Translations under genes and position numbers: made by a program
The notes under the pieces: model-generated
What the model was told of the DNA's origin: nothing
What the model saw: only the letters and a program-made list of their open reading frames with translations
Databases searched by the model: none
Shown here: positions 1 to 8,729 of the stretch, in pieces
How the letters are laid out: the number at the start of each line of letters is the position of its first letter
Numbering within the stretch: position 1 is the stretch's first letter
Source: Rhizobium sullae
GTDB taxonomy: Bacteria; Pseudomonadota; Alphaproteobacteria; Rhizobiales; Rhizobiaceae
Assembly (NCBI RefSeq): GCF_025200715.1
Contig: NZ_CP104143.1
Span: 3,420,501-3,484,500, forward strand
DNA length: 64,000 nucleotides
Reading direction: 5' to 3'

Positions 1-68
1 TCGGTCAGTCCATTCCAAGCAAACGCGGCAGGCACTCTAGCGCCGTCCACGGCATTGCGGAAGCAGCC

Positions 69-1481
69 TCAGGCAACGGTTTTCAGCTCCAGAGCCGCAA
101 CCCCCAGCATCTTCATCGCGGTGTCAAGAGAGGCAGACTGGCGCTCGGCATAGAGCCTCAGCTCGTCTTGCACGGCGACGCCCAGCGCTTCTTCGAATGC
201 TGCGCGGTTGGAGCGCGTCGCGTAGTTCTGCTGCTGATCTGTGCCGAGATTGGATTGAAAGATGCCTGCCGCACTGACCGGCAGGAAATCCTCATAAACG
301 ATCGGGTCGAAAGCCAGATAGCCGTCGGCGATCAGCGACTCCGTATCGCGCGGCAGCTTGCCCTCAGCGGCAGCCGCGATGCCGGCAGGCGTCGCGGAAT
401 AGTGAAAGAAGGCTAGCTCCTCGCAGCGCAGCGCGTCCCAACTGTCCGGCAACGATTTGAAGCGCCCGGTAAGCTCGGAATCATAATCGTTGGCCTTGGC
501 TCCCGCAGCACCGACCTGCACTTCGCTTCGGACGGAAGCAAGCAGCCGGTCGTAGAGCGCCCTTCCTTTCGCCGTCAGCGCAACGCCGCGCTGCTCGATC
601 TCCCCGAAGCGGGCCGTATGCGTGCCCTGCGTCTTGTCCGCCTCGCCCGCGAAAGCGATCGGCTCTTCCAGCGCCTTGAAGCTCGTCTGGCGCAGCAGGA
701 TATCGCAGTCGCGGCGCGGCGGACCTTCGATGACGGCCTTCGGCGTGATGCCGCGTTCCGGCATGCGCCGCTGTACGCCGTCGATATCGAGCGTACGTGG
801 CGTCAGATGGTTGATATGAGGGCCATTGAAGCTGACGACATCGGCAATCAGGCGATGCGCATCGTGCAGACGCTTGTAGGTTTCCGCACTCACAGTCGCT
901 TCGCCATGCCAGCGGAAGGTTTCGAGCGCCTCGGCAACGAATTCGACGGCTTGGGCCTCCGTCAGGCCGCCGCCCTGCTCATGGTGCTCGATCAGTTCGA
1001 TGGCGCGCGGCGTATAGATGCGGCGCTTGGCCAGGATACGTTCCGCCTCGGCGCGAAGTCTCTGATCTTCGATCAGCTCAAGTCGCAGCAGCGAGGTAAA
1101 GACGCGAAACGGATTGACGTTGAGTGCGGCCTGGTCGACCGGCCGGAAACAGGTGGAATGCACTGGCACGCCCGCAACCGAAAGATCGTAGTAGCCGACC
1201 GCCTGCATGCCCATGACCGCGAAGAGACGGCGGATGGTGAAAAGCTCGTCTGCCGTGCCGAGGCGGATCGCCCCATGGCGCTCGACATCGATGCGGTCGA
1301 GTTCACCCGCGCGCTCCAGCCGCTTGCGCAATTCGGGGTTCCCTGCCAATACCTCCGCATTCACGTCGGCCACAAGCTCTATCAGCGTGCCGTATTGCGG
1401 CACCTCCGCGCGATACATCTGAGACATCGCTTCGGTGAAAAGCGAACGGATGCGGTCGGTGGAAACGAAGGCGCTCGGCAT
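69..1481 (-). CDS. hglS: 2-oxoadipate dioxygenase/decarboxylase (DUF1338, HglS/YdcJ family)
   Basis: Product of about 470 residues. The N-terminal MYRAEVPQYG stretch, the VHSTCFRP segment and HLTPRTLDI (putative metal-binding His region) are typical of DUF1338 (VOC-fold) enzymes. HglS converts 2-oxoadipate to D-2-hydroxyglutarate with Fe(II) and O2 in lysine catabolism, a cytosolic reaction. I chose the ATG at 1481 because GGAG lies about 8 nt upstream; an in-frame ATG at 1499 has poorer spacing. It is divergent from a LysR gene whose start is about 110 bp away, which suggests local control. Family assignment is firm; the substrate is inferred from characterised relatives. Confidence 0.85.
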   Translation of the reverse strand: MPSAFVSTDRIRSLFTEAMSQMYRAEVPQYGTLIELVADVNAEVLAGNPELRKRLERAGELDRIDVERHGAIRLGTADELFTIRRLFAVMGMQAVGYYDLSVAGVPVHSTCFRPVDQAALNVNPFRVFTSLLRLELIEDQRLRAEAERILAKRRIYTPRAIELIEHHEQGGGLTEAQAVEFVAEALETFRWHGEATVSAETYKRLHDAHRLIADVVSFNGPHINHLTPRTLDIDGVQRRMPERGITPKAVIEGPPRRDCDILLRQTSFKALEEPIAFAGEADKTQGTHTARFGEIEQRGVALTAKGRALYDRLLASVRSEVQVGAAGAKANDYDSELTGRFKSLPDSWDALRCEELAFFHYSATPAGIAAAAEGKLPRDTESLIADGYLAFDPIVYEDFLPVSAAGIFQSNLGTDQQQNYATRSNRAAFEEALGVAVQDELRLYAERQSASLDTAMKMLGVAALELKTVA

Positions 1482-1495
1482 GAAAGAACTCCGGG

Positions 1496-1587
1496 TCATT
1501 CCGATTCTGCAGGATAAAGTTCTTTACAAGGGCTTCAGCGCCATGAATATCGACGTTTTGGAAACAGATCATTCTCAATCGGAATGA
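1496..1587. promoter_or_regulatory. Divergent hglS/lysR regulatory region with inverted repeat
   Basis: A perfect 11-bp inverted repeat, TCATTCCGATT (1496-1506) and AATCGGAATGA (1577-1587), brackets the intergenic region. The right copy also forms a LysR-type box by itself: TCATTC (1569-1574), 7 nt, GAATGA (1582-1587), a T-N-A dyad of the usual size. It is plausibly the binding site of the adjacent LysR protein. Sequence is seen; function is inferred. Confidence 0.5.
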
Positions 1588-1590
1588 GCC

Positions 1591-2484
1591 ATGCTGCCTT
1601 CACGACGTTTTCTGCCGTCGATTTCATTGCTCGCCGCCTTCGAGGCCGTCGCCCGAACCGGCAGCGTGACGACGGCAGCACGCGAACTCGACCTCACCCA
1701 AAGCGCCGTCAGCCGCCAGATTAAGGCGCTGGAAGAACAGCTCGGCGCTGAACTGTTTCTTCGCGAACGCCAGACGGTGCGCCTCACGCTTGCAGGCGAC
1801 AGCTATGCCCGCGAGGTCCGCGAAGCGCTTCGCCGTATATCCAGCGCTTCCCTGAACCTCCGCGCCAATCCGCATGGTGGAACGCTGAACCTCGCCATCC
1901 TGCCGACCTTCGGCACCCGCTGGCTGGCACCGCGCCTCAGCCGGTTCCTGAGCCAGAACCCGGGCGTGACCATCAATCTCGTCACCCGGCTCTCCTCCTT
2001 CGATTTCCGGCTCGATTCCATCGATGCCGCGATCCATTTCGGTCATCCGCAATGGCCGGGAGCGGAACTCACATTCCTGATGTCGGAAAAGACGGTTCCC
2101 GCCTGCAGCCCGGAATTCTTCAAGCAACACGGCATCGCCAAGGCAGAGGATCTTCTGAATGTTCCTCTTCTGCATCTGACGACGCGGACTGACGCCTGGG
2201 AGAAATGGTTCGCGGCCAACGGCGTGGCCTTCCAGAACGTGCACGGTATGCTCTTTGACCAGTTTGCGACTGCCGCACAGGCAGCGATTGCCGGTCTCGG
2301 TGTTGCGCTGCTTCCGACATTTCTCATTCAGGACGAACTGAGGCGCGGTGATCTTGTCGCGGCGATCGACCGGGAAATGGAAAGCAGCGAACGCTATTAC
2401 CTCGCCTATCCTCCCGAGCGGGCCGACTATGCGCCGCTTTCAGCCTTTCGCGGCTGGATCATCGCCGAAGCCGAAGCGGGATAA
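1591..2484 (+). CDS. LysR-family transcriptional regulator (GcvA-like)
   Basis: 297 residues, the standard LTTR length. An N-terminal winged HTH (about residues 8-66, with TQSAVSRQIKALEEQLG) is followed by a periplasmic-binding-protein-like effector domain starting near residue 90. The extended LTLAG and RRFLPSISLLAAFEA features resemble the GcvA/AmpR subgroup. It is transcribed away from hglS across a short region holding an inverted repeat, so control of hglS, perhaps in response to a lysine-catabolic intermediate, is the simplest inference. The effector cannot be read from sequence. Confidence 0.85.
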   Translation: MLPSRRFLPSISLLAAFEAVARTGSVTTAARELDLTQSAVSRQIKALEEQLGAELFLRERQTVRLTLAGDSYAREVREALRRISSASLNLRANPHGGTLNLAILPTFGTRWLAPRLSRFLSQNPGVTINLVTRLSSFDFRLDSIDAAIHFGHPQWPGAELTFLMSEKTVPACSPEFFKQHGIAKAEDLLNVPLLHLTTRTDAWEKWFAANGVAFQNVHGMLFDQFATAAQAAIAGLGVALLPTFLIQDELRRGDLVAAIDREMESSERYYLAYPPERADYAPLSAFRGWIIAEAEAG

Positions 2485-2556
2485 CGGAACGTCTTGCATC
2501 GGAAGAGTGCTTTCGAGCATTATGCGCGCAATCAGAATTTTTCGCAGGAAACCCTC

Positions 2557-2793
2557 ATGAAGCCCATTTTCGTCCAGCTCCAATGCGCGCCCGGCAAGAC
2601 CTACGACGTTGCCGACGCGATCTACAAAACGGAACGCGTCTCGGAGCTTTATTCAACGAGCGGCGATTACGACTTGCTTCTGAAGATCTACATCGAAGAG
2701 GGCCAGGATATCGGCAAATTCATCAACGACAACATCGCCAATATCCCCGGCATCGTACGGTCGCTGACGACGCTGACCTTCAAGGCCTTCTGA
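2557..2793 (+). CDS. Stand-alone Lrp/AsnC ligand-binding (RAM) domain protein
   Basis: 78 residues covering only the C-terminal effector domain of Lrp/AsnC regulators: FVQLQCAPG, a GDYDLLLKI core and a FKAF end, with no DNA-binding HTH. I chose the ATG at 2557 because GCAGGAA lies just upstream; the reading frame extends to a TTG at 2494 without similarity. Such small proteins form ring oligomers that bind amino acids and may modulate full-length Lrp partners. The gene follows the LysR gene by about 70 bp in the same direction and may share its transcript. Confidence 0.8.
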   Translation: MKPIFVQLQCAPGKTYDVADAIYKTERVSELYSTSGDYDLLLKIYIEEGQDIGKFINDNIANIPGIVRSLTTLTFKAF

Positions 2794-2912
2794 CAGACGC
2801 GGTTAACCTTCTTCCGCGACAACCGCTCCGCAGGGCTCCCCGTAAACCGCGCTTTAACACCATCCAGTATCTGGTCAGAGAGATGCGGCCATGTGGCCGG
2901 TAGGTGGGCGCA

Positions 2913-4094
2913 ATGTCAGCAGTGGAAACAGAGACCGTCACATCAGTGCCGCAGACACGCGCTGCGCCGCTGATCGTGCATGTCGTCCGCCAGTTCCTTC
3001 CGAACCGTGGCGGCCTTGAGGACGTTGTCGCCAATCTCGCCCGCCAGACAATTAAACACGGCTACCGCGTCCGCGTCATAACGCTCGATTCGCTCTTCAC
3101 AACGCGAGACGACAAACTGCTGGCCCGCGAGGTGATCGACGGTATCGAGGTCGTCCGCATCTCCTGGTCGGGCAGCTCTCGCTATCCGATCGCACCCCAA
3201 GTCTTCCGTCACCTGGGAGATGCCTCGCTCATTCACGTGCACGCAATCGACTTCTTTTTCGATGCATTGGCGCTGGGACGTTTCCTGCACGGCAAGCCGA
3301 TGATCGCGACCACCCATGGCGCCTTCTTCCACACACGAAAATATGCTGCGATCAAGAAAGTGTGGTTCCAGACGCTGACACGCATGTCAGCAAGGGCGTA
3401 CAAACGCATTGTCGGCTGCAGCGTTTCCGATCTGGAACAGTTTCGCAAAATCTCGCCAAGGACGAGCATCGTGATCGAAAACGGCGTGGACATCGGCAAA
3501 TTCGCCGACGGCGCATCTCAAAAACAGCGGCGCCGCCTTGTCACCATCGGCCGCTTTTCCGTCAACAAGCGGCTGGATCATCTGCTGGATGTCATGGTCG
3601 CTTTAAAGGGTCGCGATGCGGCCTGGCATCTCGATATCGTCGGGACCGAATCCGATCTGAATCGTTCGGATCTCGAGCGGAAGATCGAAAACAAAAGTCT
3701 TCGGGAAAGCGTCACGCTTCATATTTCGCCGGATAACGATAAGACTCGGGAGATCATCTCGAACGCCTCGATCTTTGCCTCGGCTTCGGAATACGAGGGC
3801 TTCGGCCTGGTTGCGCTGGAAGCCATGAGCGCGGGGCTGCTGCCGGTCCTGAACGCCAACGAGGCCTATACCGCTCTTGCAAACCGGCACGACCTGATCA
3901 CGCTTGCCGATTTCACCAGCCCTCAAGCGGCCGCCGATGCAATCGAAGCAGCCTACCGGCGGCTCTCCTTCGAAGGGAATGCCTTGCGCCAAGCCCTGCT
4001 TGATGCTGCCCGGGGATATTCCTGGGATGTAGTCGCCGAACGTTATATCGACCTCTATAAATCTCTAGAGATCGGCGCCGCCACCAAGACCTGA
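2913..4094 (+). CDS. Glycosyltransferase family 4 protein
   Basis: About 393 residues with a GT-B fold. The N-terminal domain has the GT4 entry motif FLPNRGGLEDVV; the C-terminal domain has the E-x7-E nucleotide-sugar motif in SEYEGFGLVALEA near residue 290. The ATG at 2913 has a GGTGGG ribosome-binding site at good distance; a GTG at 2904 is an alternative. It converges with the flippase-hydrolase gene (17 bp between stops), which suggests a role in the same surface-glycan locus. Donor and acceptor sugars are unknown; it would act at the cytoplasmic face of the inner membrane. Confidence 0.85.
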   Translation: MSAVETETVTSVPQTRAAPLIVHVVRQFLPNRGGLEDVVANLARQTIKHGYRVRVITLDSLFTTRDDKLLAREVIDGIEVVRISWSGSSRYPIAPQVFRHLGDASLIHVHAIDFFFDALALGRFLHGKPMIATTHGAFFHTRKYAAIKKVWFQTLTRMSARAYKRIVGCSVSDLEQFRKISPRTSIVIENGVDIGKFADGASQKQRRRLVTIGRFSVNKRLDHLLDVMVALKGRDAAWHLDIVGTESDLNRSDLERKIENKSLRESVTLHISPDNDKTREIISNASIFASASEYEGFGLVALEAMSAGLLPVLNANEAYTALANRHDLITLADFTSPQAAADAIEAAYRRLSFEGNALRQALLDAARGYSWDVVAERYIDLYKSLEIGAATKT

Positions 4095-4111
4095 TCCACG
4101 TGGGATGCCGC

Positions 4112-7100
4112 TCAAGCCTTGGCGAGACGAAGGATCTCATCAAGCACGATGCGGCGCGATTCCGGCGGCGTCAGATTGTGGTCGGCATTCTGCAGCATCA
4201 ACATCCGCACGTTCGGATAGCGCGACAGCTTGCGACCGCCAGGGCCGAAATGGAAGTACATATGGTCAAGTCCTACGTCGCCTTCGCTATAGATGAGCGT
4301 TAAAGGCACCTTGCGCTGGCCGAAGAGCGTGAATGATTGCCGGACCTCGCGGGCGATATGCCCCCGCTCGGGAAGCAACTCGATCAGCGGCGCGATCCTC
4401 GGCGACAGCCGGCGACCGGCGGCGATGAATATATTCTGCAGCGCCGCAAACACGTCCACCTCCCCGCGCAGCAGCCGCTTCATTGTATCGAGCCGGGCAA
4501 GCCGCTGGCCGTAATCGTCGAAGCTGCGGGGCACCGAAACGACGTGTTCCTTGCGAACAGGCATCTTCGGGTCCCAATAGTAGACGAAGGGATTGATCGA
4601 AATTACAGCCTTTAGCCTTTCGTCGGCGACCCCGGCACGGAAAGCAAGATAGCCGCCGCTGCAGCGGCCGGCGACCATGACGGGTCCCGAAGTGAACGTC
4701 TCGAGCAGGTCGAGTGCAGCGATCGCATCATCCGTCTGGCTAGCTGAATAGAGGACCTGCTCAGGCGCATCCGGACGCGGCACGCTGTCTCCGACGTTTG
4801 CCGAGTCGAAACGTAGCGAGACGATGCCTTGGCGCGCCAGCTCGCGGCTCATGTCGACCGTCGTTCTGCCCCAGCCCGCATGCCGGTCGTAAGCCGTCGA
4901 CATGAAAAGCACCGCATTTCCCTTCGCCTGACCAAGTGGCCTGCTAACGACGCCGACGAGATGGTCATGACTTCCGAAGCGCACCGGGATTTCTTCGAAT
5001 CCGTCGCCGACGAGCACCTGGTTCTCAAGCACAATGGGATAATGGCTGGAGGAAAAAGCCGTCGTCTTTTCGAGCCATTGCGTTAGCAAACCCACGACGG
5101 CCATTGGCGTCTTGGCGAAGAGCGGATTGGTTGCCAGCTCGTCATAGCCTTCGAAAACTTTCTGCTCGACATTCGCGCCGAGCGCCTGCAGGGCTTCTGC
5201 AAAGCCAGTATCTTCAGCGCGCGTCGGACGTTCGACGATCAGGTAGTTCGGCGCGGCAAGGCTCTGCGGCGAGGTTATCTTGAGCTTGCCGATTTCGGCG
5301 GCGATTGCCTCCGGCATGATCAGGCCGGCGATCTGTACCATATCACTCTGGACGTGCTCTTTTCCGAGGCCGAGATCGGCATGGATGAGCTTCGACCACA
5401 TGTTGACTTCGCGGAGATAACCTCGGCCGTTCAGGACCGGCGCGAGCATGACGACGCTATCCACGTCCTCGATCGCATGACCGATTCGATGAGCGAGCGT
5501 GGCGCCAAGACCCTGTCCCATAAGGATGATCCGGTCGCATGCGCTGAGCGACTTGAGTTTTGCTGCGGCCGCACGGATCGAGTTTTCCCATGTCTCCAGG
5601 CTTGCCGGCAGAGCGCCGAAATCCAGCGCATCGCCAGTGCCGCGGTAGTCGAAACGCAGGCTCGGCACGCCGATATCCGAGAAATGTTCTGCTGCGACAC
5701 GAAAGAACTTACGGCTGCACATTTCCTCGAAGCCCCAGGGACTGACGAAGAGAACCGCAGCCGAGCGCTTGGTAGCCGCAGAGCTTTCAGGCATGAACAG
5801 GCCAATCGTGCCGTCAAAGACGACAGGCAGGGCCGCGCTACGCCCTGCCCCCTCGGCCGGCTCCTGTGAAAATTCCTCGTCGGAGGGTGTGTCATTTTTC
5901 CGGCCGTTCGAAGACGCCGTGATGAAATCGACCGCACGCCTTGCAGGCACCTGAAGCAGCATCGGCACTTTGTCGAGGATAGAGCGGATCACCTCGATGT
6001 CTTCGAGCGGCACGGCATGAAGGACCCTCAGCGCAGCAAAATAGGAGAGCGCTCCACCCGCAATAGCAGCGACAAGTCCGACAGGACCTGGAATGAAGGC
6101 CAGCACGGCGAGAGCTCCGCACGCGCACAGAATCGAGGCCAGAGTGACCTTGATCAGGCTGACGTAGAGTCCTGAAAGTCGATATCCAAATCCGGTTTGC
6201 TTGATCATCATAACCGACATTGCAACAAAGACGGCTATGCGCACGAGCGCGGCACCCTCAGCTGCAAGCCTAGGTACAATCAGTAAACAACCCACTACCA
6301 TTATTAGGCCACCAATCACACTGATGGTGAGACGGGCGCGGGCTCTGTCCATCGACAGCAGGTAGAGGCTGAGGATCTGCATGCAGGTATAGGCGGGAGC
6401 GACAAGCGCCAGCAGGGCGACCACCGGCCCGCTCCGGCGGAAGGCCTCGCCGAACACCACCACCACGAGTTCGCTGGAGATTGCGGCAAGCCCCAAACTC
6501 ATCGGCAGGACGATATAGGCCATGCTGCGCGTGACCGCCGAGAAGACTTCCACCGGAAGCGTCGAGTCGTCGCTTTTGTGCCGCCGCTCCGAATAATAGG
6601 GCAGCAGGCTGCCCGTCATCTGGATGGGAAGCTGCAGGGCGATATTGGCGATCGACAGACCGACAGCATAGTAGCCGACCATCTCCACCGACCAGAATTG
6701 CTGCAGGAACAAAAGTTCGAGACGGTTGAGAAAGATGGAATCGATGATGAACTGAATCGACAGGATGGCCGACGACGAGGCGAGATATTTCAGCGAGATG
6801 CCGCACCAGTCGCGCCGGGCGAGAAGGACCGGCAGCGTAGCAATAAAAAGCACAAGCTGGCCGGCGGCATAACCGATCAGGACGCCTTCGACACCATGAG
6901 TGACCGCGCCGATGACTACACCAACCAGCTGGATGAGGGAGACGACGATCGTCAGCCGAAAGAAGGCGCCAAGCCGCTTCTCGCCGATCAGGTAGAATTT
7001 AACGAAGGAGCCGATCGCCTGGATGAAGAATAGGATACCCGTCACCAGCGCAACGGAGGGCGCGGTTTCCGCCCAGTGCATTTCCTCCGATGTCAGGAAA

Positions 7101-7417
7101 AAGGCGGCATAAAGCGCCAGAAGCACTATTGTCGAACAGACCATGAAGGTGACGAGGATGGCGGCAAAACCGCGTCGCCGCCTTTCATCAAACCCTTGGG
7201 CGGTTAGCTGCGGCAATGTCTTGAGCAGGGTGATGCTGGAACCGAGTTCGGCGATTGAAGCGCCGATCACCACCAGCCAGAGGGAAAAGGCGACGATGCC
7301 GTTGGCTTCGGGACCGAGCATGCGGGCGGTTATGATCGAGGAAACGAAACCGGTCAGAAGCAGCAGCATACCTGCAGCCCCATTCATCATCGAGTTTCCT
7401 ATAATTCCTTTCGACAT
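4112..7417 (-). CDS. Fusion: Wzx-type polysaccharide flippase plus two alpha/beta-hydrolase domains
   Basis: 1101 residues. Residues 1-490 form a multi-spanning polysaccharide-biosynthesis (MATE/Wzx-like) flippase; a Ser/Glu-rich linker spans about 500-545. Residues 551-780 form a first alpha/beta-hydrolase domain whose nucleophile elbow reads GQGLG (634-638), so the nucleophile is Gly and the domain looks inactive. Residues 830-1101 form a second hydrolase with elbow GRCSG (917-921), candidate nucleophile Cys919, acid Asp1047 and base His1080. Cys nucleophiles occur in dienelactone-hydrolase-like and exosortase-A-associated hydrolases. It is the last gene of the minus-strand carrier-protein/glycan run. 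The frame is open throughout, so this looks like a true fusion. Confidence 0.85.
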   Translation of the reverse strand: MSKGIIGNSMMNGAAGMLLLLTGFVSSIITARMLGPEANGIVAFSLWLVVIGASIAELGSSITLLKTLPQLTAQGFDERRRRGFAAILVTFMVCSTIVLLALYAAFFLTSEEMHWAETAPSVALVTGILFFIQAIGSFVKFYLIGEKRLGAFFRLTIVVSLIQLVGVVIGAVTHGVEGVLIGYAAGQLVLFIATLPVLLARRDWCGISLKYLASSSAILSIQFIIDSIFLNRLELLFLQQFWSVEMVGYYAVGLSIANIALQLPIQMTGSLLPYYSERRHKSDDSTLPVEVFSAVTRSMAYIVLPMSLGLAAISSELVVVVFGEAFRRSGPVVALLALVAPAYTCMQILSLYLLSMDRARARLTISVIGGLIMVVGCLLIVPRLAAEGAALVRIAVFVAMSVMMIKQTGFGYRLSGLYVSLIKVTLASILCACGALAVLAFIPGPVGLVAAIAGGALSYFAALRVLHAVPLEDIEVIRSILDKVPMLLQVPARRAVDFITASSNGRKNDTPSDEEFSQEPAEGAGRSAALPVVFDGTIGLFMPESSAATKRSAAVLFVSPWGFEEMCSRKFFRVAAEHFSDIGVPSLRFDYRGTGDALDFGALPASLETWENSIRAAAAKLKSLSACDRIILMGQGLGATLAHRIGHAIEDVDSVVMLAPVLNGRGYLREVNMWSKLIHADLGLGKEHVQSDMVQIAGLIMPEAIAAEIGKLKITSPQSLAAPNYLIVERPTRAEDTGFAEALQALGANVEQKVFEGYDELATNPLFAKTPMAVVGLLTQWLEKTTAFSSSHYPIVLENQVLVGDGFEEIPVRFGSHDHLVGVVSRPLGQAKGNAVLFMSTAYDRHAGWGRTTVDMSRELARQGIVSLRFDSANVGDSVPRPDAPEQVLYSASQTDDAIAALDLLETFTSGPVMVAGRCSGGYLAFRAGVADERLKAVISINPFVYYWDPKMPVRKEHVVSVPRSFDDYGQRLARLDTMKRLLRGEVDVFAALQNIFIAAGRRLSPRIAPLIELLPERGHIAREVRQSFTLFGQRKVPLTLIYSEGDVGLDHMYFHFGPGGRKLSRYPNVRMLMLQNADHNLTPPESRRIVLDEILRLAKA

Positions 7418-7497
7418 CTATCCATCCGCCTGAAGGCCGGGTTGGCCCGGATTAAATCACCCTTAAAGTGAAAATGTTAAAACAAAGCAGAGCAGCG

Positions 7498-8682
7498 TCA
7501 GCTTGGCTGGCTGCGCGTCATCGCAAGCGCTGAAAACGCCTTCTCATAGGTGTGCGCCGCCAGATAGCTCAACAGGAATGTACGGGCGTTTTCGGCCTTT
7601 TGCCGGGCGGCCTCGGGCGCGAGAAATATCTGCCTAAGATGCGCCGCGGCCTGCTCCGGCGAAGGGTCTGCCCAGACCGCGTTTTTCAACCGCGCAAATT
7701 CCGGATGTTCATCCGCCACCGGAACAAGAGGGGACTCGACCAGCCAAGTATTTTCGGAATCGCAGAAATCCACCGTGCCCGACCAGTTGGTGGAAACGAC
7801 CGGCGTTCGCTGCATGATAGCCTCGGCGACCGTCAGGCCAAAGCCTTCGGAACGGTGTAGTGAAAGATAGGCATCGGAATCCCGGATAAGCCCGTTGATT
7901 TCGGAACTTGTAAGGTTGTCTGTGACGATCCTGATTCGGCTGCTTCCCTCAACGGAGCGCGCGAGCGCCTGCAACCCCTCGTCCTTGCCGATATCGCCAC
8001 TGGTCTTCATCAGCAAAAAGGCGTTTGGGTACTCGGCGCTGAAGATCTGGAAGGCTTTGATGACCGCCTGCGGGTTCTTTCGATTGATTGACGAGCCGGC
8101 GCTGAAAATGAAACTGACGAGAAAGGCATCCTCCTCGATGGCGAATTTCCGACGAACGCCTTCGGCGGCGGGTTTTTCCGTTACCGGATGCGGGACAATG
8201 ATGACGGGTGCGGACGTAAACGGCTGGATCGCCCGTTTGGTGAATTCCGACGGGACGAAGATCGCATTCATGTAACGCATGGCGTTCCGCCATTCGGCCG
8301 GCACTTCTTCCAGTTCCCAGGCCCAGTAACCGATATTGAAGGCACGAGGAAAATTCCCAATACCTTTCCTCAGGATAGCGCGCGGCAACATGGGGGGATT
8401 GAGATGCCAGATACGCGTACCCGGACGGGTGGCTGGCACCCGTGACGGCGCCCATTCGACAAGCGAGCTCTCGCCTGAACGTGTGCTGACATCGGCAGAT
8501 TGGATGCCAAGTCCTGAATCAGACAAGGCGCCAACGCAGAGCCGAGCGGATTCCCCGACCCCCGCGGCCATGGAAAAATAGCCCACGACCTCCAACGGCT
8601 TGTCGGGATCGAAGGCGAGAGGTGATTTCGGGACGAGCCGCTGAAGTACATGGGCGCGGAGAAAGCGGTACGTCGTTCTCAA
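7498..8682 (-). CDS. Glycosyltransferase family 4 protein
   Basis: 394 residues. The C-terminal GT-B domain shows SSINRKNPQAVIKAF, then HRSEGFGLTVAEAIM with the E-x7-E motif, and TNWSG. The N-terminal half carries PSEFTKRAI, typical of GT4 enzymes that follow a membrane-bound acceptor. It lies 80 bp upstream of the flippase fusion and 47 bp downstream of the GH2 gene on the same strand, so it is probably in one transcript with them. Sugar specificity cannot be told. Confidence 0.85.
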   Translation of the reverse strand: MRTTYRFLRAHVLQRLVPKSPLAFDPDKPLEVVGYFSMAAGVGESARLCVGALSDSGLGIQSADVSTRSGESSLVEWAPSRVPATRPGTRIWHLNPPMLPRAILRKGIGNFPRAFNIGYWAWELEEVPAEWRNAMRYMNAIFVPSEFTKRAIQPFTSAPVIIVPHPVTEKPAAEGVRRKFAIEEDAFLVSFIFSAGSSINRKNPQAVIKAFQIFSAEYPNAFLLMKTSGDIGKDEGLQALARSVEGSSRIRIVTDNLTSSEINGLIRDSDAYLSLHRSEGFGLTVAEAIMQRTPVVSTNWSGTVDFCDSENTWLVESPLVPVADEHPEFARLKNAVWADPSPEQAAAHLRQIFLAPEAARQKAENARTFLLSYLAAHTYEKAFSALAMTRSQPS

Positions 8683-8729
8683 GCTGCAGCCTTTCCGGTT
8701 GTGTCGATCTTGGCCTTCTGCATGGATCG

